A stretch of 64,000 nt of DNA from CAWHYG01 sp963833505 (GCA_963833505.1 CAWHYG010000007.1:186001-250000), one strand, 5' to 3'. Shown: positions 17,820-27,071, counted from the stretch's first letter. A program made the numbers and translations. Notes: generated from the sequence alone by a model not told the origin.

Positions 17820-17852
17820 TCATCCTACCCCGCAAGGGGTAGGATGGGTTTT
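17820..17852 (+). terminator. Intrinsic terminator / attenuator 14 bp before the carbamate kinase start
   Basis: A perfect 11-bp stem, CATCCTACCCC with GGGGTAGGATG, closes on a GCAA (GNRA) tetraloop and is followed by GGTTTTTGG. This is a textbook Rho-independent terminator. It sits immediately before the ribosome-binding site GGGGAGG of the next gene. It may end the upstream transcript or work as an attenuator within the leader of the gene it precedes. Confidence 0.75.
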
Positions 17853-17865
17853 TGGGGAGGATTCG

Positions 17866-18828
17866 ATGACACGCACCGTGTTGCTCTCCCTGGGGGGCAA
17901 CGCCATCCTTCCCGGCCGCGGCGCGGGAACAATCGGTGAGCAGTTCCGGGTCACCCAGGCTTCCATGACGCACGTTGCCGACCTGCTCGAGCAGGGCGTG
18001 CGCGTGATCCTGACCCACGGGAACGGTCCGATCGTCGGCAACATCCTCGTCCGGAATCAAATGGCTCGAGACCGGATCCCTCCCATGCCTCTCGACGTGT
18101 GCGGGGCCGATTCCCAGGGTGGCATCGGTTACATGATCCAGCAAACCCTGCAAAACATCCTGCGCGAGCGCCGGATCCCACGTCCGGTCACGACCGTGGT
18201 GACGCAGGTGGTCGTGGACGGGAACGATTCCGCCTTCACCCATCCGACCAAGCCGATCGGACCCTTCTACACCGAGGAGGAGGCCCGGAACCTGGAACGG
18301 CTGAACGGCTGGACGATGGCGGAGGACTCCGGACGCGGGATGCGCCGCGTCGTGCCGAGCCCGCGTCCGCTCAGGATCGTCGAGGAATCGGCGATCCGCG
18401 CGCTCTTCGAGGCCGGGCACGTCGTCATCGCGGCGGGGGGCGGCGGAATTCCTGTGCGGGAGGACGGCGGCGCGCTGCGCGGGGTCGAGGCGGTCATCGA
18501 CAAGGACCTCACGTCGGTGATCCTCGCCCTGGCGGTGAAGGTCGACACCTTGATCAACATCACCGCGGTCGACCAGGTGCTGCTCGATTACGGCAAGCCC
18601 ACCAGCCGGGCCGTTCCGCTTCTCACGATCGACGAAGCCAGACGCTACCTGGACGAGGGGCAGTTCCCCGAGGGCAGCATGGGTCCGAAGATCCGCGCCG
18701 CGATCCGCTTCCTGGAGGCGGGAGGACGCGAGGTGATCATCACGAGCCCTCCCGGAGTCCGGGAATCGCTGCGCGGTCGCGCCGGGACTCGGATCATCCC
18801 GGCCAGAGCCCAGGCGCCCGTTTCCTGA
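17866..18828 (+). CDS. arcC: Carbamate kinase
   Basis: 320 residues, the usual family length. It catalyses ATP + carbamate to carbamoyl phosphate + ADP (in fermentation, reversed to make ATP). The amino-acid-kinase fold is shown by LLSLGGNAILP at the N-terminus and LTHGNGPIVGNILVRNQ. DVCGADSQGGIGYMIQQ is a carbamate-kinase hallmark. Further motifs are VIAAGGGGIPV, AVIDKDLTSVILA and FPEGSMGPKIRAAIRFLE. ATG 17866 has a GGGGAGG ribosome-binding site. No arcA or arcB is visible nearby, so an arginine deiminase operon is not indicated; purine or agmatine catabolism or carbamoyl phosphate supply are alternatives. Expression may be controlled by the structured leader upstream. Confidence 0.92.
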   Translation: MTRTVLLSLGGNAILPGRGAGTIGEQFRVTQASMTHVADLLEQGVRVILTHGNGPIVGNILVRNQMARDRIPPMPLDVCGADSQGGIGYMIQQTLQNILRERRIPRPVTTVVTQVVVDGNDSAFTHPTKPIGPFYTEEEARNLERLNGWTMAEDSGRGMRRVVPSPRPLRIVEESAIRALFEAGHVVIAAGGGGIPVREDGGALRGVEAVIDKDLTSVILALAVKVDTLINITAVDQVLLDYGKPTSRAVPLLTIDEARRYLDEGQFPEGSMGPKIRAAIRFLEAGGREVIITSPPGVRESLRGRAGTRIIPARAQAPVS

Positions 18829-18898
18829 CCGGTGCGAGTCCTGACCGAGTCCTGACCGGCGCGAGCGGGCCGCGCGGGTTGCAGGACGGTCCCAGGCC

Positions 18899-20956
18899 TC
18901 AAGGACTGCCTGACGGCGAGCGGTTCCCTGGATTGCCCCTCGACAGCAGGCCTTGCATCTGTGCCGCCTCCGGCGCTCCCGGAAACTGATCAACGAACCG
19001 CGCGGCCCAGTCCCGCACCTTCGACCTGTCTTCGGCCTCCGCGTACAGCCCGATCAGATTCAGGTACGCGCTCTTCCGAGCCGGGTCGAGCGCGATGGCC
19101 CGCTGGAACCAGGCCGCGGCATCCTCCCGGTTCCCGGCCTTGCGCTCGGCCATCCCGAGGGCCTCCGCCAGGGACGCATCTCCGGGGTCGAGCGCCTGCG
19201 CCTGGGCCAGCACCCCGGCGGCGTCTCCATACCGGCCGGTCCGCGTCCAGGCGATTCCGAGGTCCTTGAGCAGCGTCTTGGACCGGTTCCCCAGGGAGTA
19301 GGCGGTCTCCAGCTCGCGCGCTCCCTCCTGAAAGCGTCCGGTGTTGACCAGGAGCGACCCGTACTGCGCGTGTTTGAGCGGGTCCGCCGGGTCGATCCGG
19401 ACTGCTTCCGCGAGGCAGGGCTCGGCGCCGGCAATGTCTCCTTCCTTGAGGAGCGCCGCGCCCAGGTTGGCGAGCGCGCGAGCGCTGGTCGGACGCGCCC
19501 GCACGTCGGCGGCGAACAGCGCGTGCTCGTTTCTCCAGGCCGGGAGCCTCGCTTCCAGGATCGCGCAGAACGGCAGCGCCAGGACCGCGCCCGCGATCCA
19601 GCCTCTCCTGGGATTCCTCGCCAGAAATCCGTCGGCGGCGGCTCCCAGAAACAGCAGCAGCCCCACCATCGGCAGATACAGGAAGCGCTCGCCGTAGATC
19701 TCTCCCGTTGGAAGGAACTGGAGCACGGGCAGGATCGAGAGGAAGAACAGGCACAGCCCGACTCCGCCCGCCGGAGAGGCCAGGATTCCGGCGAGTCCCG
19801 CCGGGATGAGCCGGCGCCGGCCGCCACTGTCCAACCCGCGCCCCGGCGATCGCCCCTGGAGAAGGGCAGCCGCCGACCAGACGCAGCCGATCCCGATCGC
19901 CGCCAGGACCAGCAGCCCGAGGAGTCCGGCAAGGAGCGGTGCCGGCGACTTCGAAAGCCGCGCCGGCGGATCGATCGCTAGCGGCCATGGAACCACTGCC
20001 AGCCGCAGATAGGTGACGAGGAGATTGCCGCCGAGCAGAAGGCGCGCGGCGAGCGAGCCGCGGCCGGGAAGAGACTGGCTTCGCCCGAACGCGCCGGCTC
20101 CCAGGACCGCGACGCGAAGGATGACGTAGGCCGCCACGGCCGTGCCCAGGGAAATCCAAAGGCAGAGCGGAACACGGCCGGGCGGCTTTCCGCCCTTGGT
20201 CGTGAGCCTCCCGTCTCGAGCCGACGGGCCGGCAGGTCGTCGGCTTCCGGACCGTTCGTTCACGGATGCCTCCGGCCCAGGCGTCGATTCGCGCGGTTCC
20301 GGCGCGAGAAGAACCAGCGGCGCGAGCAGGATGAGCGCTCCGGCCGACTCCTTGGACGCCAGCGCAAGGAGGAGAGCCAACGAAGCGACCAGAGCGGCCG
20401 GCCATCGCCACCGGCGCGCCAGGCGCCCCTGCCGCGCGCGGCAAAGAAGGAGGAGACAGGCCAGGGTGAAAAACGCGGCGAAGAGATCGGTGAATCCCGA
20501 GATCCACGAAACGGCTTCGGACAGGACGGGATGGACCGCGAAAACCGCCCCCACGACGAGAGCAGTGGCCGGCGACAGCCCGAGCAGGGAGGCGAGCAGC
20601 GCCAGCGAGGCGGCGCAGGCGGCGTGAGTCGCGACGTTCCGGAGATGAAAGAGCCAGGGACGCCCATTCCCGGCGATCCAGGTGGTCGTGTTCATGATCG
20701 TGACGGCAGGGCGGTAGTAGAGGGCCGCATCCGGACTCCCGGCCCGCGACGGAACCCAGCCGTATCCGTGGCCGATTGATCGCCCGAGATCTCCGAGATC
20801 GTGCGCCGCCGGATTTTCGGCGATGAAGGTCACGTCATCCCAGACGAAGCCGCCGAGCAGCGCCGGGAGATAGGCGAGAATCGCCAGCAGGATCACGGCG
20901 CCGAGCGCCGGGCGCAGATCAGCCGGCCTGGTCTTCCCGGCGTCGCCCTTCTTCAC
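18899..20956 (-). CDS. TMTC-like GT-C glycosyltransferase with TPR repeats
   Basis: 685 residues from a GTG at 20956 that overlaps the stop of the SGNH gene (GTGA). Upstream extension of the frame is just shadow. About ten transmembrane segments carry motifs of the TMTC / bacterial TMTC-like family: FVWDDVTFIAENPAAHD in the first loop, YYRPAVTIMNTTTWI, AVFAVHPVLSEAVSWISGFTD and GERFLYLPMVGLLLF. From about residue 470 there are five to six TPRs (ARALANLGAALLKEGDIAGAE, LAEALGMAERKAGNREDAA). TMTC proteins transfer mannose to proteins in eukaryotes; the bacterial substrate is unknown. It is the last gene of a minus-strand operon with two further GT-C/TPR proteins, so a shared role in surface glycosylation is plausible. 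Confidence 0.75.
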   Translation of the reverse strand: MKKGDAGKTRPADLRPALGAVILLAILAYLPALLGGFVWDDVTFIAENPAAHDLGDLGRSIGHGYGWVPSRAGSPDAALYYRPAVTIMNTTTWIAGNGRPWLFHLRNVATHAACAASLALLASLLGLSPATALVVGAVFAVHPVLSEAVSWISGFTDLFAAFFTLACLLLLCRARQGRLARRWRWPAALVASLALLLALASKESAGALILLAPLVLLAPEPRESTPGPEASVNERSGSRRPAGPSARDGRLTTKGGKPPGRVPLCLWISLGTAVAAYVILRVAVLGAGAFGRSQSLPGRGSLAARLLLGGNLLVTYLRLAVVPWPLAIDPPARLSKSPAPLLAGLLGLLVLAAIGIGCVWSAAALLQGRSPGRGLDSGGRRRLIPAGLAGILASPAGGVGLCLFFLSILPVLQFLPTGEIYGERFLYLPMVGLLLFLGAAADGFLARNPRRGWIAGAVLALPFCAILEARLPAWRNEHALFAADVRARPTSARALANLGAALLKEGDIAGAEPCLAEAVRIDPADPLKHAQYGSLLVNTGRFQEGARELETAYSLGNRSKTLLKDLGIAWTRTGRYGDAAGVLAQAQALDPGDASLAEALGMAERKAGNREDAAAWFQRAIALDPARKSAYLNLIGLYAEAEDRSKVRDWAARFVDQFPGAPEAAQMQGLLSRGNPGNRSPSGSP

Positions 20957-22197
20957 CTTTCGACTCCGATCCGAGTGATTGTCTTCAACTCGCGAGCCGC
21001 GATCCGGGCGGCCAGCATGTGGCCTTCGCGGTTCCAATGCGGGTTCCGCCGGAAGTAGAGCAGGCCGCCCCGGGCCGCCGCCGCTCGGAAGTCCGGCAGG
21101 GGATCGATGACATCGAGCCCGACGTCCCGGCAGAACTGGAGCAGCCGTTGGTTGGGATAATCCGGATCGAAGTCGCCCGGTTTCAGCCCATAGCGATCCA
21201 CCACCTGCTTCCACTGGCGGGGATAGACCTGGATCTGCGAGGGAATCAGGAAGAGCACCGGATGCGACCCCTCGCGGATCACCGCCTCCCTCCAGGCCTC
21301 CAGCAGCGCGAGGGTCAGCTTCCAGGCGGCCTCCTGCGGAGGGGACGGGTGGACGCTCAGAATGCCGACCTGGCTCGAGTAGTAGATCATCGGGCTGGAG
21401 TAGATCAGGCCGCTCGCTTCCCAGCGACGGGTCAAGGCGGGAATGCGCGAGAGCCAGTCGAACACGCTGGCATAGAGGGCGCTCCTGGCGTCCAGGAAAT
21501 CGTGCAGGGGAAACGGGGAATGCGTCAGCGAATCGGGCGGGCCGGCGGAATCGGCGGGAGCCACCCGGGGCACAGGAACGCCCTTCAGATCCAGCTTGTC
21601 GCCGTTGAACACGAAATAGGGTTTGTACAACCCGTACCGCTTGTCCCGGATGTTGTCCTCGAAGTCGTTGTCAATGGTCAGGGCGAGCAGGACGACGTCC
21701 GGCCGGTACCTCCTTCCCTCGGTGGCGTAGAGCAGGAACTCCTGATCCGTGCCGTAGCCGCTGACTCCGAGGTTGACGACCTCGGTGTGGTCCAGCTCCT
21801 GTTTCAGAAGATCGGCGAAGTTGAATCGGCGCTCGACGCCGTCTCCCATCATGAAGGAGTCGCCCAGGATCAGGATCCGCCGCTTGCCCGGCTGCCGCTC
21901 GTAGGGAATCTCGTCGTCCCGGAATCCGCGGGAATTCGTGGTGATGGTGTGCTCCACCTCCCAGGTGCGGTGCAGGATGGTAACGTTGGGCTTGAGGGTC
22001 CAGCCGAGGAGCTCGTTGTACTGCCCGAGGCGGCCGTCGGTCAGGAACTGGTCGCGCGTGATCGAGCCCGGATGCCGGTGGCTGCCGCGTTCATAGGGGA
22101 GAAAATGCCGCAGGAGCAGCTCACAGGCCATCAGCCCGATCAAGGTGCTGCCGGCCGCCAGAAGCAGGTTGCTCTGCCAGGGCTTGATCCGGGGCAC
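20953..22197 (-). CDS. SGNH/GDSL-like hydrolase, membrane anchored
   Basis: 414 residues. An N-terminal hydrophobic anchor (NLLLAAGSTLIGLMACELLL) precedes a block I GDS motif (ILILGDSFMMGDG) with the candidate nucleophile Ser. VVNLGVSGYGTDQE is the block II Gly/Asn region. RRNPHWNREGHMLAA near the C-terminus carries the candidate catalytic His. DSF-type SGNH proteins of this kind act as esterases or acetyltransferase-like modifiers of envelope polysaccharides. The gene lies between a GT-C/TPR gene upstream (gap 100 bp) and the TMTC-like gene downstream (4-bp overlap), which fits carbohydrate modification. Substrate unknown. Confidence 0.75.
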   Translation of the reverse strand: MPRIKPWQSNLLLAAGSTLIGLMACELLLRHFLPYERGSHRHPGSITRDQFLTDGRLGQYNELLGWTLKPNVTILHRTWEVEHTITTNSRGFRDDEIPYERQPGKRRILILGDSFMMGDGVERRFNFADLLKQELDHTEVVNLGVSGYGTDQEFLLYATEGRRYRPDVVLLALTIDNDFEDNIRDKRYGLYKPYFVFNGDKLDLKGVPVPRVAPADSAGPPDSLTHSPFPLHDFLDARSALYASVFDWLSRIPALTRRWEASGLIYSSPMIYYSSQVGILSVHPSPPQEAAWKLTLALLEAWREAVIREGSHPVLFLIPSQIQVYPRQWKQVVDRYGLKPGDFDPDYPNQRLLQFCRDVGLDVIDPLPDFRAAAARGGLLYFRRNPHWNREGHMLAARIAARELKTITRIGVER

Positions 22198-22297
22198 GCC
22201 GCCATCCCCTCCTTCGGCGGGAGCGCCGCGGTCCGACGCGCCGGTCGCCGTGAACGCCCGCCGACCGGGCGGGCGCCATGATCATCCTACATCGCGA

Positions 22298-24220
22298 TCA
22301 ATCCCGGCCGCCGGCCGCTCCTCCGGAAGCCGCTCCGGCGCTGAGCGCGGCCTGGACGCGGCGCAGGCCTTCCTGGGCTCGCCCGTATCGCGTCTTGAGG
22401 CTCAGAGCGGCCTGGTACTGGACGAGGCTCGCCGGGAGCTGCCCCAGCGCCTCCAGGGAAGCGGCGAGATTGCAGCGGAGAAGAGCGTCCTCCGGCTTGA
22501 GGGCGACCGCTCGCTCGAAATAGGGGAGGCTCTGCGCCATCTGACCGGATGAAGCCAGAGCCGCTCCCAGGTCGTTGCACGCGGACGGGTTGTTCGGATT
22601 CGCCTCGAGCGCCTGCCGGAATTCCGCGATGGCCGCGCCGGTGGCGCCTCGGGTCCAGTACGCGATTCCGCGCTGATAGTGCCAGCGCGCCGGACTCCCG
22701 TGCACACCTGCGAAATTGATCGAGGCGAGGACGCCCGCGACGATCAAGAGGCTTCCCCAGCGGATCAGGGGCGACCAGTTCCTGTCCCGGAACCATCGGC
22801 CCATGCGTTCAAGAAAAACGGCGGCCAACAGGATGAGCAGGGGAACGATGGGGAGACGGTAGCGGGTGGTGATGCCGAAGGGCAGGTATGACACCACCCA
22901 GGCGACGAGGAAGAGGAGCAGAAGCGCCGGCACCACGTTCCCGCGGCGCGCCTCGCCGGGCGGCAGCGTCTCTCCGCGCCGCTTTTCCCCGGAAGCCGGC
23001 TTCTTCCTCTCGCGCCAGGCCGCCAGCAGCCACTGGAGCGCGCCGGCCAGGCCCAGCGCCAGGATCGGAGGGAAGCCCACCGGATCGAACCTCAGCACCG
23101 CCGAGGACTTCCTCTCCAGCGCCAGCTCCTTGCTGTCCGAAGACTCTTCCGGCCCCCAGAAGATCAGCGCACGCCGGCCGAGAAGCTCAAGCTCGCGCCC
23201 CGGATGTGCCGCCATGAAGCGGAACGCCCGGCCGGAGTAGTAGCTGGAAAGCTCGGAGTAGCTGAGCTTCCGGCCCAGCCGGGCTTCAACGTTGGCCGCC
23301 AGCTCAGGGTAGTCGTAGCAGGTGTGGCGGACGTCGATCTCCGGATTGTCGGCGCTGACCAGGCCGTTGGCAGTCTCGTTGTTCCCCATGAACAGGTTGA
23401 TGCCGCCGTTGGAAGAGATCGGCACCAGCTCGCGGCTCGCGGTCCAGTTGCGGATCGTCGCCGGCAGGATCATCAAGAGCGCCCCGAGCGACAAGGCGAG
23501 GATCGTGGCCGGACATCGGCGGCGCTCTCCGTCGCTGCGCTCGATCCAGTACGTCCAGACCCACGCCGCCGGGAGCAGCAGAAGGGCGCTGGGCCGCGCC
23601 AGGCCGTTCAGGCCGATCAGGACGCCCGCCCCGGCCGCCCGGAGCGGCGTCCTCTGCCTCTCCCAGGACATCAGCGCGAGAATCAGGCCGAGCAACAGCA
23701 GGACCATCAGCACCGGTTCCTGGAATTCCCCTTCGAAGTAGATGAAGGTCCAGTAGGTCGCCATCAGGAGCGCGGTGATCCCGCCGGCCGCGGGACCGAA
23801 GGCCACGGACGCGATCCGGAACGCCAGGCAGACGTTCAGCAGTCCCAGCGCCATCTGGAGCAGACGGGGGCCGAGATAACCGGGGCCGGTCGCGCGATAC
23901 AGGAGACCGAGGAAGTAGGGATAGCCCGGAGGCCGGAAGTACGGAGTCGTTCGAATCTGCGGGTCCGGATTGTCCCCCGGCGGCTGCCATTGGCCGAAGG
24001 CGAGAGCGCGGGCCCAGTAGTTGTGATAGTCCGCGTCGGCCTGGGGCGCGTTGTAGTCGGGCGCGCGCGTCAGGTCCAGCAGGTAGAGTCCGCGAAGACC
24101 GGCGCCCAGAAGAAGCGCCAGCGCCAGCACGGCCAGCGCCCACCGCCTCCGGGGCATCGTCGGCCGCGGCGCAGGGATTCCCCGTTCGCGAGCAGCGGGT
24201 TTACGCGCGGGCCGGCTCAT
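22298..24220 (-). CDS. GT-C membrane glycosyltransferase with C-terminal TPRs (paralogue 1)
   Basis: 640 residues. Its ATG shares one base with the stop of the gene before it (TGATG), so the two are translationally coupled. The N-terminus is basic. The first periplasmic loop has YNAPQADADYHNYWARALAFG followed by TTPYFRPPGYPYFLGL. Multiple transmembrane helices span about 28-460. NGLARPSALLLLPAAW, ISSNGGINLFMGNNE and ITTRYRLPIVPLLIL recur almost unchanged in the neighbouring paralogue. Three TPR-like repeats close the protein (AIAEFRQALEANPNNPSACND). The Asp-rich first loop fits a GT39/GT83-type catalytic centre. Close similarity to the adjacent gene indicates tandem duplication. Confidence 0.72.
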   Translation of the reverse strand: MSRPARKPAARERGIPAPRPTMPRRRWALAVLALALLLGAGLRGLYLLDLTRAPDYNAPQADADYHNYWARALAFGQWQPPGDNPDPQIRTTPYFRPPGYPYFLGLLYRATGPGYLGPRLLQMALGLLNVCLAFRIASVAFGPAAGGITALLMATYWTFIYFEGEFQEPVLMVLLLLGLILALMSWERQRTPLRAAGAGVLIGLNGLARPSALLLLPAAWVWTYWIERSDGERRRCPATILALSLGALLMILPATIRNWTASRELVPISSNGGINLFMGNNETANGLVSADNPEIDVRHTCYDYPELAANVEARLGRKLSYSELSSYYSGRAFRFMAAHPGRELELLGRRALIFWGPEESSDSKELALERKSSAVLRFDPVGFPPILALGLAGALQWLLAAWRERKKPASGEKRRGETLPPGEARRGNVVPALLLLFLVAWVVSYLPFGITTRYRLPIVPLLILLAAVFLERMGRWFRDRNWSPLIRWGSLLIVAGVLASINFAGVHGSPARWHYQRGIAYWTRGATGAAIAEFRQALEANPNNPSACNDLGAALASSGQMAQSLPYFERAVALKPEDALLRCNLAASLEALGQLPASLVQYQAALSLKTRYGRAQEGLRRVQAALSAGAASGGAAGGRD

Positions 24221-26175
24221 CAGGGGTTCGGCGCCCGCCGGTCCTCGCCGGTCGCCAGGGCGCGTTGGATCCGGGCGAGGCCTTCCTGGGCCCGCCGGGA
24301 ATCAGGATCGATCCTGAGCGCCTCCTCGTACTGCGTCCTCCCGTCCGACGGGCGGCCCAGAGCTTCGTAGGCCGCCGCCAGGTTGCAGCGCGTCACGGCG
24401 TCGTCCGGTTTCGACTGGACCGCGCGCTGAAAGTACACGAGGGCCTCGCCCATCCTGCCTTCCTGCGCGAGAGTCGTCCCGAGGTCGTTGCACGCCGCCG
24501 CGTGGCGCGGGTTCGCCTGAAGCGTCTCGCCGTATTCGCGCACGGCCTCGTCTCTCCGGCCCAGGCGCTGGTAGGCGATGGCGCGCTCGTAGTGCCATCG
24601 AGCGAGGCTCGGCTGGTACCGGAGCGGATCCAGGTGGGCGAGAAGGAAAAGGACCACGAACAACCCCGCCCATCGACCGGCCATCGCGAGGTTTCGCTTC
24701 TTCAGGAGGCCGACCACCCGCATCACGAACACCGCGCCGAACAGCATCAGAAACGGGATGACCGGTACGCGGTAGCGCGACGTGATGACGAAGGGCAGAT
24801 AGGAGAGGAACCAGACGATCAGGATGACGAGCAAGAGCTCGGTCAGCTCCTGCGCCTGATCGGAAACCTCGCCGGCGCGCCGATCCGGCGGTCGAGCCCG
24901 CCGCTCCTTCATCAGCAGGATGATCCCGCCGAGGCCCAGAGCCAGCACGAGGGAGAAGCTCCATGGGTTCCACCGCAGCACTCCCAGCGCCTGCCGCTCC
25001 GCTTCGACGACCTTGCTGTCGTCGAGTTCCTTGGGTCCCCAGAAGAACAACGTCTTCCTTCCGGCGAGGCCCAGGCTGTCGAGCGGATGATCCAGCAGGA
25101 AGCGAAGCGCCCCGCGGGAGAAGTAGGCCGAGACCTCGGCGTGCGACATGGGACGGCCGAGCTTCCTCTCCACCCGGGCCACGATCTGCGGCCAGTCGTA
25201 GCAGGTGTCAAGCTCGCCGATGTCGGGCAGGGTGCCGCGGACCAGCCCGTCGGCCCGCCCGTTGTTCCCCATGTACAGGTTGATGCCGCCGTTCGAGGAG
25301 ATGGGCACGAACTCGTGGGCGACGCTCCAGTTGCGGATGGTGGCGGGAAGAAGGGCCAGCGCCATCCCGCCGAAGAGCGCAGCGACGTTTCCGGTCCATC
25401 GCGCCCGCGCGCGCCGGCGCTGCAGGATCCACCAGGCCCACAGCGCGACGGCCGGACCGAGCACCAGGGCGTTCGGACGGATCAGCGCGATGAATCCCAT
25501 CAGGATCCCGGCCGCCAAAGCCAGGAGCGGACGAGGTTTCGCCGCCCAGCGCAGGAGCAGATAAACCAGGAGGAGCAGGAGCGGGCAGAGGAGCGCGGGA
25601 TCGAGCAGCTCGCCTTCATGGAAGATGAAGACCCAGTCGGTCGCCGTCATGCCGGCGAAGACCAGCCCCACCGCGGGTCCGAAGATCGGCGCGGCCAGGA
25701 AGAACGCCCCGGCCGACGTGACCAGGCCCAACAGCATCTGGACGACGCGGGGTCCGACGTAGCCCGGCCCGGTCAGCTTGTAGACGAGGGCCAGAAAATA
25801 CGGGTATCCCGGCGGACGGAAATAGGGAGTGGTCCGGATCTCGGGATCGGGATTGCCCCAACGCTGGGTCCACGATCCGAAGGCGAGGCCCCGAGCCCAG
25901 TAATCGTGGTAGTCGGCGTCCACCTCGGGAACCTTGAAGTCAGGCTGCCGGGCGATCTCCGTCAGATAGACGCCGCGCAGAACGGCTCCCAGGAGCAGGA
26001 TCGCGGCCAGAACGAGCAGGACCCCCGGTGTGATCGCAAGCGACGCGCGCCACGACCGCGCGCTCCCGCCCGGCCGCGCGTCCCGCGTGGCTCCGGCACC
26101 CGGCGCTCCCGGTTTCCCGCGCGGAGGCGACGTCCCCTCGGGACGTTTGCCCCCCTCTTTGGCGACTCGATTCAC
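24220..26175 (-). CDS. GT-C membrane glycosyltransferase with C-terminal TPRs (paralogue 2)
   Basis: 651 residues, first gene of the minus-strand operon that continues through 18899. The architecture matches the next gene: a disordered basic N-terminus of about 45 residues, a first loop with KVPEVDADYHDYWARGLAFG and TTPYFRPPGYPYFLALVYK, many transmembrane helices, ISSNGGINLYMGNN and ITSRYRVPVIPFLMLF. About three TPRs follow (AVREYGETLQANPRHAAACND, ALVYFQRAVQSKPDDAV). The conserved acidic residues in VDADYHDYW are the best candidates for catalysis. It probably transfers a sugar from a polyprenyl-phosphate donor at the periplasmic face. The donor and acceptor cannot be inferred. Confidence 0.72.
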   Translation of the reverse strand: MNRVAKEGGKRPEGTSPPRGKPGAPGAGATRDARPGGSARSWRASLAITPGVLLVLAAILLLGAVLRGVYLTEIARQPDFKVPEVDADYHDYWARGLAFGSWTQRWGNPDPEIRTTPYFRPPGYPYFLALVYKLTGPGYVGPRVVQMLLGLVTSAGAFFLAAPIFGPAVGLVFAGMTATDWVFIFHEGELLDPALLCPLLLLLVYLLLRWAAKPRPLLALAAGILMGFIALIRPNALVLGPAVALWAWWILQRRRARARWTGNVAALFGGMALALLPATIRNWSVAHEFVPISSNGGINLYMGNNGRADGLVRGTLPDIGELDTCYDWPQIVARVERKLGRPMSHAEVSAYFSRGALRFLLDHPLDSLGLAGRKTLFFWGPKELDDSKVVEAERQALGVLRWNPWSFSLVLALGLGGIILLMKERRARPPDRRAGEVSDQAQELTELLLVILIVWFLSYLPFVITSRYRVPVIPFLMLFGAVFVMRVVGLLKKRNLAMAGRWAGLFVVLFLLAHLDPLRYQPSLARWHYERAIAYQRLGRRDEAVREYGETLQANPRHAAACNDLGTTLAQEGRMGEALVYFQRAVQSKPDDAVTRCNLAAAYEALGRPSDGRTQYEEALRIDPDSRRAQEGLARIQRALATGEDRRAPNP

Positions 26176-26395
26176 GCGCTGCCGATCCCCCGCGTGTCCG
26201 TCCTGGGACCAAACCGCTTGCCCCAGGGTACCGCAGGTTCGACGCCGCCGTCAGCAGGGAGACGGCCGGCGCGGCGGCATGGCGGAAGCAACACGCTGTT
26301 GTCTCTGTTGGTCTGCCGTCGGCGCAAGCGAGTCGGCCAGCGGCTTTGCGTTCGAAGGCGGAAAGGGTGCATACCATTTGCAGAGGAGAATCCCG

Positions 26396-27034
26396 ATGCG
26401 GAAATCGCTTTTCCTGGTTGGTCTCTTGCTCTTTTCCCTGGCGCGTCCCGGCGTGGGCAGTTGCGGCCCGTTGCTCAACGAGATTCTCGCCGCCCCGGCC
26501 CGCGACTGGGACGGCGACGGCTCGTACAACTCGAAGAACGATGAGTGGGTCGAAATCGTGAACCCCGGCTCATCCGCTCTCGATCTCACCGGCTACTACC
26601 TGGGCGACCAGGCCGGGAAGTGCGTCTATGGCTTTTCGGGCAGTCTGGCCGCCGGTGCGGTTCAGGTCGTCTACGGCAGCCAGTCGGTCGCCTGGGAATC
26701 GGCTCACGGGCAATCCACCGTGGGGCTCGGTCTCGCCAACAGCGGCGATACCGTGGAGCTGCTCCAGATGGTCGGGAAAGACACTCTCCTGGTCGACGCC
26801 TACACCTACAACGCCAATGAAGGGGGGTCCGACCGTTCCACCGGACGAGTTCCCGACGGCGGGCCCGACTGGCAGATCTTCGACGCGCTCGACGTCTATC
26901 ACGGAACGACGCCGCCTCTCGGCAACGGCCTCGCGCCCACGCCGGGCGCGCTGAACGATCCGGCCGTGACCCAACCCACGCAGGTGGCCACCGACACCTG
27001 GGGGCGCGTCAAGAGCCTGTACGGCCGCCCGTAG
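26396..27034 (+). CDS. Small secreted lamin-tail-domain protein
   Basis: 212 residues from ATG 26396, chosen for its GAGGAG ribosome-binding site and for the signal peptide that follows directly (SLFLVGLLLFSLARPGVGS). The mature part is essentially one lamin tail domain: LLNEILAAPARDWDGDGSYN, DEWVEIVNPGSSALDLTGYY, LGLANSGDTVELLQ and a closing DVYHGTTPPLGNG-PTPGALN. No nuclease or FlgD-like domain is attached. Lamin tail domains in bacteria are thought to bind DNA or other polymers outside the cell; the role here is unknown. It is transcribed away from the glycosyltransferase operon; the 220-bp divergent region holds only a weak -35/-10 pair (TTGCGT at 26346, CATACC at 26370). Confidence 0.75.
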   Translation: MRKSLFLVGLLLFSLARPGVGSCGPLLNEILAAPARDWDGDGSYNSKNDEWVEIVNPGSSALDLTGYYLGDQAGKCVYGFSGSLAAGAVQVVYGSQSVAWESAHGQSTVGLGLANSGDTVELLQMVGKDTLLVDAYTYNANEGGSDRSTGRVPDGGPDWQIFDALDVYHGTTPPLGNGLAPTPGALNDPAVTQPTQVATDTWGRVKSLYGRP

Positions 27035-27071
27035 CTTCCATCCGTTCGAGCCCCAGCTCCCATGCGGGCGA

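Noticed and set aside
17762..17850. Guanidine-II (mini-ykkC) riboswitch before carbamate kinase
   Set aside because: Only the first hairpin loop contains ACGG; the second is a GCAA tetraloop on a terminator stem, so the paired-hairpin consensus is not met.
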